A DNA stretch of 23,848 nucleotides. It comes from a virus. Positions 1-4,496 of this stretch are shown here, in pieces. Each line of letters opens with the position of its first letter. The stretch's first letter is position 1. The translations under genes were made by a program, and so were the position numbers. The stretch is from the IMG/VR virus record IMGVR_UViG_3300040801_001470, positions 1-23,848 of that record; one strand, 5' to 3'. The notes beneath the pieces were generated by a model, which was not told the DNA's origin, did no database searches, and worked only from the letters and a program-made list of their open reading frames with translations.

Positions 1-180
1 AGGATCCTCACCGTCGGCCAGCTTTTCATCAAGAGTTTCTTGGTCGTAAGCACGAATGACTCGCTCGAATTTCATGAGGATATCCCAGTCTCCTGGCTCC
101 AGTTCGATGAGGATTGGATCGTGGTCACCACCATCATCCGCCCAGTTTTCGTCCTGTATATTGATAGCGTAAATACTCAT
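1..180 (-). CDS. Acidic hypothetical protein, C-terminus beyond the left edge
   Basis: An open frame starts with ATG at 180 and runs off the left edge (60 codons visible). A GGAG ribosome-binding site sits six bases upstream of the ATG. The visible part is acidic, beginning MSIYAINIQDENW, with many Asp and Glu residues and no recognised domain. It lies downstream of a hairpin promoter candidate whose predicted start is at 274, giving a leader of about 94 bases. It is probably an early phage gene. Function unknown. Confidence 0.7.
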   Translation of the reverse strand, partial: MSIYAINIQDENWADDGGDHDPILIELEPGDWDILMKFERVIRAYDQETLDEKLADGEDP

Positions 181-273
181 ATTAGGCTCCAGTCTAATTG
201 CCGCGGAAATCACTCAAAAAGTTGATTTCCAGTTTCCAGTTGTTGATTTGCAAAGTTGAGCGTGAAAACACAC

Positions 274-291
274 CAAAAGGGACACCGTCCC
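274..291 (-). promoter_or_regulatory. N4-type hairpin promoter candidate A
   Basis: A 5-bp stem (279-283 with 287-291) encloses a three-base loop that reads ACC on the plus strand and GGT in the direction of transcription. Counting the loop centre (285) as -11 puts T at -1 and GG at +1/+2 (274, 273). This is the spacing known for N4 virion RNA polymerase promoters. Candidates at 811-832 and 2927-2947 share the loop, the flanking AC/GT pairs and the T-GG start. It would drive the gene that starts at 180. Confidence 0.55.
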
Positions 292-320
292 GGGTGATTG
301 GCTCGTCTATCTATCAAAGA

Positions 321-353
321 TAAAAGCTTGATCCGACCCCTAAGGGTCGGATC
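321..353 (-). terminator. Terminator after the 132-residue gene
   Basis: A perfect 10-bp stem (330-339 with 344-353) has a four-base loop, TTAG in the direction of transcription, followed by a short T-run (plus-strand AAAA at 321-324). It lies 17 bases past the stop codon of the minus-strand gene at 370-768 and ahead of hairpin promoter A. The terminator at 963-996 has the same loop. Confidence 0.75.
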
Positions 354-369
354 TTGCGAGTTGCTCGGA

Positions 370-768
370 TTAACCGAACAGTTCCTCGTCGATTGCTGTC
401 GCATCGGGTTTCGCAACCGGTGCCATCTCCACAGCTTCCTGCTTGCGGTACAGGACAACGGGGATGTTCAGGACGACGTACTCGCCCTCGTCGAGCGTCA
501 AAGCCTTGGCTTTGATGCGTGCGATCCGCTGATTCAGGAGATCCTGTTCCGCTGCGAATTCAGGGTCCATTTTCTCATAAAGCTTGCGCTCAAACAGGTC
601 GCTGACTGCGACGCCGCGTGGAAAACGGACGAACTTTGGATCGTCTTCGGTGCCAACCCAGATGCCTGGGTTGATGTAGAGACCCGCGTACTCGTCTTGC
701 GCAGCGGGAGCTGCAGCAGTTGTTGAACGAGCTTTTGCGCGAGCGGAGATGGATGATACAGTAGCCAT
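370..768 (-). CDS. Conserved-type phage hypothetical protein, 132 residues
   Basis: The start ATG at 768 is preceded by AAGGA at eight bases. The first 25 or so residues are Ala/Ser/Thr-rich and probably flexible. A compact middle follows with GLYINPGIWVG, a stretch reading FVRFPRGVAVSDL, and an acidic turn before VVLNIPVVLYRKQ. The chain ends in IDEELFG, an acidic-aromatic tail. Similar small proteins occur in many phages, but I know no established function. An acidic-aromatic tail can serve as a protein-docking peptide, as in single-strand DNA-binding proteins; that is only a suggestion here. It is a single-gene unit between hairpin promoter B and the terminator at 321-353, so it is probably expressed early and strongly. 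Confidence 0.85.
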   Translation of the reverse strand: MATVSSISARAKARSTTAAAPAAQDEYAGLYINPGIWVGTEDDPKFVRFPRGVAVSDLFERKLYEKMDPEFAAEQDLLNQRIARIKAKALTLDEGEYVVLNIPVVLYRKQEAVEMAPVAKPDATAIDEELFG

Positions 769-810
769 TGAGTGATCCTTTCGAGATTCACGGTTTCGGG
801 GCGGAAATGC

Positions 811-832
811 CCAGAACGCACACCGTGCGTTC
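811..832 (-). promoter_or_regulatory. N4-type hairpin promoter candidate B
   Basis: A perfect 8-bp stem (814-821 with 825-832) encloses a three-base loop (822-824, ACC on the plus strand, GGT as transcribed). With the loop centre (823) at -11, the base at -1 is T and +1/+2/+3 are GGG (812-810). The resulting leader to the ATG at 768 is 44 bases. The promoter lies between the terminator at 963-996 and the gene it would serve. Confidence 0.65.
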
Positions 833-962
833 CTACAACAGCAAGTCTTGGAGCAGTGTTAAGGCGGCAACCGTTCTCAACTTGATGCTACCCTATCGAA
901 GCACGCAGGAGAGGCCACAAGCACCAGAATGATTGAATGGCGACCAGCCATTCTCTTTTCTT

Positions 963-996
963 AAAAAATTAGGACCAACCACCTAAGTGGTTGATC
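963..996 (-). terminator. Terminator of the minus-strand small-gene operon
   Basis: A 10-bp stem (973-982 with 987-996, one G-T pair) has loop TTAG as transcribed, followed by a six-T run (plus-strand A at 963-968). It lies nine bases past the stop codon at 1005 and ends the chain of coupled genes that begins at 2484. Confidence 0.85.
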
Positions 997-1004
997 CCAT
1001 TGGT

Positions 1005-1176
1005 TTATGTACCAGCACTCTTGTTGACGATTGGTGTGTATTGCACAGTCCAATCATGCCACTCAGTGTTGGTGATGGACACTCTCTTGCCACCAATTGC
1101 AGCTTGAGCTGCAAGTTTTTTCATCAGAGGTGTAAGTTGGAGGTCCAATGTCTTGCGTATAAATACGAAAAAGCAT
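1005..1176 (-). pseudogene. Small hypothetical gene with a frame break in an A6 run
   Basis: The ATG at 1176 has GGAAA eight bases upstream, and the preceding gene stops three bases before it. The frame opens MLFRIYTQDIG and continues to a run of six A (plus-strand T, 1116-1121). Continued in that frame, it stops early at a TGA. Removing one A joins it to a frame ending TPIVNKSAGT with a stop at 1005, just before the terminator, giving about 56 residues. The downstream frame has its own ATG within the A-run context but no Shine-Dalgarno sequence. Either the base count is a sequencing error, or the gene carries a one-base insertion, or a +1 frameshift is used. Function unknown. Confidence 0.5.
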
Positions 1177-1179
1177 GGT

Positions 1180-1365
1180 TTATTTCCGATCTGAGTTGCA
1201 CCAGTCGATGACCGGTTTGGTTGGTTTGCCAACGAGACGAGGTGGCTCTTCATACGGAACGATCTGATAATCGTAGCCATATTCCTTCGCCACATCCTCG
1301 TTGAAGTCGCATGCAAGGACAGTTGAACCGTCCTTGAACACGTACAGGTCATGGGGGTTGCTCAT
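1180..1365 (-). CDS. Hypothetical protein, 61 residues
   Basis: The protein begins MSNPHDLYVFKDGS and ends VIDWCNSDRK. I chose the ATG at 1365 because it overlaps the stop of the upstream gene as ATGA and has GGAG eight bases upstream. A GTG two codons earlier is possible but less well placed. The protein is acidic and aromatic-rich, with no recognised domain. It is translationally coupled inside a run of very small early-type genes. Function unknown. Confidence 0.7.
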   Translation of the reverse strand: MSNPHDLYVFKDGSTVLACDFNEDVAKEYGYDYQIVPYEEPPRLVGKPTKPVIDWCNSDRK

Positions 1366-1460
1366 CCCCACTTCTCCATGGCCCAGCAGAATGCCATCAG
1401 CATAACGACGCCGATCGCAAATGTGGGCATTGGGTTGGCTTGCATGATTGAAATGATCAT
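1362..1460 (-). CDS. Tiny membrane protein, 32 residues
   Basis: This gene encodes a single hydrophobic helix: after MIISIMQANPMP comes a Val/Met/Ala-rich stretch (about residues 13-28), then a short EKWG tail. A full AGGAGG Shine-Dalgarno sequence lies nine bases before the ATG. Its start overlaps the stop of the 26-residue gene as ATGA, and its own stop overlaps the next start the same way. The strong ribosome site and double coupling support a real gene despite the size. Such peptides may act on the host envelope, but no function is established. Confidence 0.65.
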   Translation of the reverse strand: MIISIMQANPMPTFAIGVVMLMAFCWAMEKWG

Positions 1461-1537
1461 CGGAAATTCCCTCCTATGATGATGATAAGCAACAGAATTG
1501 TTGCGATAGCACTGACTACGAAGATTGCCCCCACCAC
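1457..1537 (-). CDS. Tiny membrane protein, 26 residues, GTG start
   Basis: The frame from GTG at 1537 (a second GTG follows at once) encodes about 20 hydrophobic residues, including four consecutive Ile, then GGNFR. It lies three bases after the stop of the 53-residue gene and ends in an ATGA overlap with the next membrane peptide. There is no clear Shine-Dalgarno sequence, so expression would rely on coupling. It could be a non-genic stretch, but the hydrophobic composition and exact overlap favour a gene. Confidence 0.45.
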   Translation of the reverse strand: MVGAIFVVSAIATILLLIIIIGGNFR

Positions 1538-1540
1538 GGT

Positions 1541-1702
1541 TCAGTCTTCTTCTGTGTGAGAACCGGTTCTGCAAGGATTTACTTTCTCTTCTTGCTCTGG
1601 CTCAGTTACGAGACGAATCGTCAATGATTCGCCTGGTTTCAGATCTTTGCTCAACCGTTGAATTCGTTGATAGGTGTTCTCTTTTTGCTCGATGAGAGAC
1701 AT
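1541..1702 (-). CDS. Small charged hypothetical protein, 53 residues
   Basis: The start ATG at 1702 has AGGAGG six bases upstream, and that site overlaps the stop codon of the preceding gene. The protein begins MSLIEQKENTYQRIQR, likely a short helix, followed by PGESLTIRLV, which reads like a beta strand, and an acidic tail ending HTEED. No domain is recognised. It is a central member of the operon 2484 to 1005. Confidence 0.7.
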   Translation of the reverse strand: MSLIEQKENTYQRIQRLSKDLKPGESLTIRLVTEPEQEEKVNPCRTGSHTEED

Positions 1703-1712
1703 GATTGACCTC

Positions 1713-1868
1713 CTAGATCATGGTTGAAAATGAACAGACGAATGTTGCCATTCCATCTGCGATGTACGCTTGTTCTGCAGCTTCTTGCATGCAGTCAGCG
1801 AGTGACCAGAAGTCGGACCACAAGATGTGAATCCGACCTCCAGCTATTTCAGCGAGAGCCCACTCCAT
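1713..1868 (-). CDS. Small hypothetical protein, 51 residues
   Basis: The start ATG at 1868 overlaps the stop of the upstream zinc-ribbon-like gene (TAATG), so translation is coupled. The sequence starts MEWALAEIAGGRIHIL and contains Trp- and Ala-rich segments and two cysteines. The stop codon lies just inside the Shine-Dalgarno sequence of the following gene. Function unknown. Confidence 0.6.
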   Translation of the reverse strand: MEWALAEIAGGRIHILWSDFWSLADCMQEAAEQAYIADGMATFVCSFSTMI

Positions 1869-2131
1869 TAGAGTTTGGATGCTTTACGAGCTGTTATTTG
1901 CTCACGAGTTTCAAACATGGGATGGCCGAGACGAGGTTGATAGTTTCTCTCCCAGTCTCGAAGATTGAAGCTGTCAAAGCGAATTTGATGCATACAGCTT
2001 TTGCAGTACCAAGCGTGGGATCCGTGGTTGTACCACAGAGCAGGTGAATCTTGACACAATGTTCGATTGCAGCTTCCACCTTCCTGACCTTTGTCAGGTT
2101 TGTTTGGGCCATTATAGTCACCATATGCCAT
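1868..2131 (-). CDS. Small zinc-ribbon-like phage protein, 87 residues
   Basis: Four cysteines are arranged C21-x4-C26 and C43-x2-C46 with aromatic residues between them (WYNHGSHAWYC), as in small zinc ribbons common in phage early regions. The rest is polar, with a tail containing GHPMFETREQITAR. The ATG at 2131 is preceded by GGAG at seven bases and overlaps the upstream stop by one base. Shadow frames cover the same span but lack these features. Zinc binding is inferred from the spacing; the biological role is unknown. Confidence 0.75.
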   Translation of the reverse strand: MAYGDYNGPNKPDKGQEGGSCNRTLCQDSPALWYNHGSHAWYCKSCMHQIRFDSFNLRDWERNYQPRLGHPMFETREQITARKASKL

Positions 2132-2484
2132 CAGATTTCTCCGGTGATGAGTTCAACTCGACGCATACGAAGTTGCGTGTTGTTGTACATGTTCAGAGCT
2201 TTGGCTTCGCCTTCGGAGTCACGCTCCATACGGCATCCAAAGCCCATCTCCATGGCATCTGCGAGTTTATCGCAGAGACGCTCACGGATCTTGAAGACAC
2301 GAGTTTCATGGGCAATTTTGGCTGCCCTAGCTTCAGTCATCAGGCTTACAGGCTTGGTTTCTGTTTCGATATTGAAGTGCATTTTCACTGGCTTGCCATT
2401 GATCATCAGCACTCGATGAAGGTCATCGAGATAGACCTGAGTGGCTGCGGATGCGGAGTGAACTGAGTTGGTTGTATGTGTCAT
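2131..2484 (-). CDS. Hypothetical protein, 117 residues
   Basis: The first gene of the coupled operon on the minus strand. GGAG lies seven bases before the ATG at 2484. After a Thr/Ser-rich start, the chain reads as alternating strands and helices, with YLDDLHRVLMINGKPVKMHF early, then charged helices (IRERLCDKLADAMEMG) and a tail ending RRVELITGEI. No domain recognised. The stop overlaps the start of the zinc-ribbon-like gene (TGATG). It probably shares a transcript with the 86-residue gene upstream, since no promoter is evident in the 149-base gap. Confidence 0.75.
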   Translation of the reverse strand: MTHTTNSVHSASAATQVYLDDLHRVLMINGKPVKMHFNIETETKPVSLMTEARAAKIAHETRVFKIRERLCDKLADAMEMGFGCRMERDSEGEAKALNMYNNTQLRMRRVELITGEI

Positions 2485-2599
2485 GGGTTGCTCCCCGTGT
2501 TGACGTTGAAGTTGATTTGGATCGTAGGAGTTGATCTCGGCATAACCACTGTCTGTGACTAGCTATCTTTCTTAGAAACTATCTATCGTTGATTGTGTT

Positions 2600-2635
2600 C
2601 CAACCTCCCGTTTGCACGGAAGGTTGGTTGTTTTT
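2600..2635 (+). terminator. Strong hairpin with its T-run on the plus strand
   Basis: A 12-bp stem (2600-2611 with 2616-2627, one wobble pair) has a four-base loop, GCAA when read on the minus strand. TTGTTTTT follows on the plus strand, so as a Rho-independent terminator it points right, against the genes on both sides. The T-run overlaps the stop codon of the minus-strand gene at 2634. In the minus direction it has no T-run and might act as a stabilising or processing hairpin. Confidence 0.6.
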
Positions 2636-2894
2636 ACAGTTTGTCCCACTCTGCTTCGGCGAGTTCGTATTCTTCGGCCAGTTGGGCGTCTGCTTGCAGT
2701 TGTTTGCGAAGGTCAGCGTTGAATGCCGAGTAGCGGAGCATTGCTGACTTGGTCATGTTCGCTTTGGTTGCTTTGGTGTTCTCTGCTACCCAGTGGTTGC
2801 CAAGGTCCAGTGTGGAGCTGACAGTTTCCACTGATTTTGTTGCAGTGTTGAACGTGGTCTGAACGAATGATGATGCGGATCTGAAGATGGACAT
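2634..2894 (-). CDS. Hypothetical protein, 86 residues
   Basis: A perfect AGGAGG lies eight bases before the ATG at 2894. The N-terminal half is Ser/Thr-rich (MSIFRSASSFVQTTFNTATK), and the C-terminal half is helical and charged, ending EYELAEAEWDKL. No domain recognised. It is the first gene after hairpin promoter C, with a predicted 34-base leader, which suggests one of the earliest and most strongly made proteins. Function unknown. Confidence 0.8.
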   Translation of the reverse strand: MSIFRSASSFVQTTFNTATKSVETVSSTLDLGNHWVAENTKATKANMTKSAMLRYSAFNADLRKQLQADAQLAEEYELAEAEWDKL

Positions 2895-2926
2895 GGATGA
2901 TACCTCCTACGGTAATGGCTTGATTG

Positions 2927-2947
2927 CCAATGCCCACACCGTGGGCA
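2927..2947 (-). promoter_or_regulatory. N4-type hairpin promoter candidate C
   Basis: A perfect 7-bp stem (2931-2937 with 2941-2947) encloses the loop ACC (GGT as transcribed). With the loop centre (2939) at -11, -1 is T and +1/+2 are GG (2928, 2927). The start would lie 34 bases ahead of the ATG at 2894. The core CAC-ACC-GTG is identical to candidate B. Confidence 0.65.
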
Positions 2948-3229
2948 GGACGACAGGGAGGTGGAGTGTGTAACGTACATGGGGGGGATAGCTGAGCCCT
3001 GAGATAAAGACCGGGGGGGTCGACTCACATGTGTAGCCCCAGTGTACAAAAACCCCTACCTCTCTCTCTACAAACACCATTTTCAAAATATAAATTTTTG
3101 AAATTCAGCCATTGATTTTTCCCTGGATATTCGAGGGCTTCATCAAATCATACGAGGATGAGTATCGAGCAGACGAGCGCAGCGAGTCTGTGAAGATACG
3201 AAGAGTCGAAGGATTTTAGGGAGTCCGAG

Positions 3230-3286
3230 TTATGTGATGACGAACGCTACTACAAATACGATGAGTATGAAAAATATGAGATCCAT
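3230..3286 (-). CDS. Possible 18-residue hydrophobic peptide
   Basis: ATG at 3286 is preceded by AGGA at seven bases and encodes MDLIFFILIVFVVAFVIT, almost wholly hydrophobic and long enough to cross a membrane once. It stands alone in the gene-poor region. Two other tiny membrane peptides occur in the early operon. Size and isolation make it uncertain. Confidence 0.25.
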   Translation of the reverse strand: MDLIFFILIVFVVAFVIT

Positions 3287-3534
3287 TTAGTGTTCCTGAA
3301 TTTATGGTATTGCTCATCGGTTTCCGCGGGAAACCTCTTCGCATATCCGGGGGAGCTGAGCTTCTCTTGTCTGTTTACAGACATACCTGTGGCAAGCTTT
3401 AGGTCCTGAGGCTGGGCCAGCCCTGCTTCGTAGGTAGCGATTTTGAGGTGAGCCTGTCAAGTTTTTGAAAGAGAACAGATGTACCGTCTACAGATCATAA
3501 ACCGGAATTATGTTCTCCGGATCATACGTTAGGA

Positions 3535-3581
3535 AGAACAGGCGTTCCACGTTCTGAGTATTTTGAGAACGCCTGTTCTTA
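3535..3581. repeat. 14-bp perfect inverted repeat
   Basis: Arms 3535-3548 and 3568-3581 are perfect complements around a 19-base loop. The element lies just past the stop of the minus-strand gene at 3585. No T-run follows on the minus strand, so it is not a classical terminator; it could be an RNA-processing or transcript-end structure. Confidence 0.6.
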
Positions 3582-3584
3582 ATT

Positions 3585-3896
3585 TCATGGTTCACGAAGG
3601 AGATCGTTTTGTTTTGCGTCACACATCATGAGATAATGTTCTTGTTTGTCTGCCCGGTGCCTCTGAACCCAGTCTCTCGGTCGGAGCCACATCATCTGGT
3701 AAGAAGTTGGACGCATGCCACGGATTTGACCGGTCAAATGAATGATGCGATACTCAGTTCCATCGGCAAAGTATCCTGAGGTTCGGGATGTGCGTTTGAC
3801 AATCTCACCTCGATCCATTGCCATGTCTGAGATGGTCAGAGCTGTAGCGAAATGGTTGGTCAGGATCAGATGAAAAGGTTTACGTTGGTTTGGCAT
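3585..3896 (-). CDS. Hypothetical protein, 103 residues
   Basis: The frame is open from further upstream, but I place the start at ATG 3896. AAGGG precedes it at a normal distance, and the upstream gene overlaps it by 17 bases. The protein begins MPNQRKPFHLIL, contains FADGTEYRIIHLTGQIRG and a basic WLRPRDW segment, and ends NDLLREP. It is basic overall and may bind nucleic acid, but no family is recognised. It forms a two-gene unit with the 68-residue gene. Confidence 0.65.
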   Translation of the reverse strand: MPNQRKPFHLILTNHFATALTISDMAMDRGEIVKRTSRTSGYFADGTEYRIIHLTGQIRGMRPTSYQMMWLRPRDWVQRHRADKQEHYLMMCDAKQNDLLREP

Positions 3897-4086
3897 CTTG
3901 CTGCCCTTCTCTATATTTACGAACTCGTTCACGGAGGATGTATCGACCCAAGATCTCGAGTTGTTCTGGTTCATGTCTGAACATCTTTTGAAAGCTGCGA
4001 TCGAGTTGATTCACAAGTTCCATTGCGGTTTCTTCCCACAAAGCATCCTCTGTGAGTCTTTGATGTATGTCTTTCGAAGTTGACAT
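3880..4086 (-). CDS. Small helical hypothetical protein, 68 residues
   Basis: ATG at 4086 has AAAGGA seven bases upstream. The sequence is charged and helical (MSTSKDIHQRLTEDALWEE at the start, then ILRERVRKYREGQQD near the end). Its start codon overlaps the divergent tRNA-operon promoter at 4080-4108, so transcription on the two strands may interfere. Function unknown. Confidence 0.7.
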   Translation of the reverse strand: MSTSKDIHQRLTEDALWEETAMELVNQLDRSFQKMFRHEPEQLEILGRYILRERVRKYREGQQDAKPT

Positions 4087-4108
4087 GGTGGTGTCCTTTC
4101 AATATAGC
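4080..4108 (+). promoter_or_regulatory. Sigma-70-type promoter of the plus-strand tRNA operon
   Basis: A perfect -35 TTGACA (4080-4085), a 17-base spacer, and -10 TATAGC (4103-4108). The expected start, about seven bases later, falls at or beside the first base of tRNA-Met (4115), implying almost no 5' leader. The promoter lies across the start of the minus-strand gene at 4086. Confidence 0.7.
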
Positions 4109-4114
4109 CCGTTG

Positions 4115-4188
4115 CGCGAGCTGGTGTAATGGTAACACTGGGGACTCATAATTCTCCGCTACCGGTTCAACTCCGGTGCTCGCAACCA
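4115..4188 (+). tRNA. tRNA-Met (CAT), initiator-like acceptor stem
   Basis: Cloverleaf: acceptor CGCGAGC with GCTCGCA, D-stem GTGT/ACAC, anticodon loop CTCATAA, T-loop TTCAACT, discriminator A, encoded CCA. Six acceptor pairs form, and position 1 is a C facing A72, the mismatch typical of bacterial initiator tRNA. Against that, the anticodon stem (GGGGA/TTCTC) lacks the three G-C pairs of initiators, and pair 11-24 is T-A as in elongators. First gene of the plus-strand operon. Confidence 0.85.
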
Positions 4189-4205
4189 AAAAAAGGAATA
4201 TCCCG

Positions 4206-4289
4206 GTGGCCAACGAAGATCCTTGTGATGATTGGTCTAAACAACCCATCCCCAAAAAACCAGTTGACGACAAAGAGAAACCGAAGTAG
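4206..4289 (+). CDS. Possible 27-residue polar peptide between tRNAs
   Basis: A GTG at 4206 has AAGGA eight bases upstream and opens a short frame (VANEDPCDDW..., ending KEKPK) rich in Lys, Asp and Pro. It lies in the 185-base gap between tRNA-Met and tRNA-Tyr and would be on the same transcript. The ribosome site is reasonable, but the frame is short. Confidence 0.3.
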   Translation: MANEDPCDDWSKQPIPKKPVDDKEKPK

Positions 4290-4373
4290 AGCTCGGCCCA
4301 TGAAAAACATTGTCTCATCATCAAGCCTACGATGGCCAAGTGGAAGCTCCCGAAGCTTCTATTGACTCCCTAT

Positions 4374-4457
4374 GGGGAGACTTTCATTGGTGAGATAAGC
4401 GGGTTGTAACCCCGTGGCGGAAACGCTCTACAGGTTCGAGTCCTGTTCTCCCCACCA
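4374..4457 (+). tRNA. tRNA-Tyr (GTA)
   Basis: Acceptor GGGGAGA pairs fully with TCTCCCC, discriminator A, CCA encoded. Anticodon loop TTGTAAC in a GCGGG/CCCGT stem. Long variable arm, as expected for bacterial tRNA-Tyr, and T-arm ACAGG-TTCGAGT-CCTGT. Confidence 0.92.
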
Positions 4458-4496
4458 ATGCCATATGATGAGAAGCTACTGGAGCCAGACAACTTT

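Larger units (their letters stand above)
2948..3584. other. Gene-poor, hairpin-rich region; possible genome end
   Basis: About 640 bases without a convincing gene of normal size. It holds two G7 runs (2981-2987, 3013-3019), a CT repeat near 3060, and an AT-rich inverted repeat around 3082-3106. It also has several hairpins (3319-3335, 3368-3383, 3410-3422, 3535-3581) and an imperfect repeat of ATACGA..ATGAGTAT near 3150 and 3256. In N4 the early promoters start just inside the terminal repeat. By analogy, this stretch beside hairpin promoter C may hold the packaged ends or an origin; nothing in the sequence proves either. Confidence 0.4.

Noticed and set aside
210-458. 82-codon minus-strand frame
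   Set aside because: It spans the terminator at 330-353 and hairpin promoter A and overlaps the end of the 132-residue gene in another frame.
2044-2466. Plus-strand frames of 122 and 140 codons
   Set aside because: Antisense shadows of the 117-residue minus-strand gene, which has a ribosome site and coupled neighbours.
2981-3019. Two G7 runs as a G-quadruplex
   Set aside because: Only two long G-runs lie close together, and the other GGG tracts are distant. Possible but not supported.
2907-3080. 57-codon minus-strand frame through the G-runs and hairpin promoter C, ending at the ribosome site of the 86-residue gene
   Set aside because: No ribosome site at its start, a Pro-rich implausible sequence made from C-runs, and it covers the promoter hairpin. 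Most likely chance.
3319-3335. 7-bp hairpin with three-base loop GCG as a fourth N4-type promoter
   Set aside because: Neither direction gives T at -1 and GG at +1/+2 at the required distance, and the loop differs.
3150-3412. Plus-strand open stretches with protein-like composition (one rich in Tyr, Glu, Asp)
   Set aside because: No start codon with a ribosome site, and in-frame stops break the stretches. At most a remnant.
3410-3422. 5-bp hairpin with loop GGC as an N4-type promoter
   Set aside because: Start position does not give T-GG on either strand and no gene follows at a fitting distance.
3438-3460. Minus-strand TTGACA at 3455-3460 as a promoter
   Set aside because: No acceptable -10 element at 16 to 18 bases downstream.
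4332-4409. 25-codon plus-strand frame beginning MAKWKLPKLLL
   Set aside because: It runs into tRNA-Tyr and has no ribosome site.
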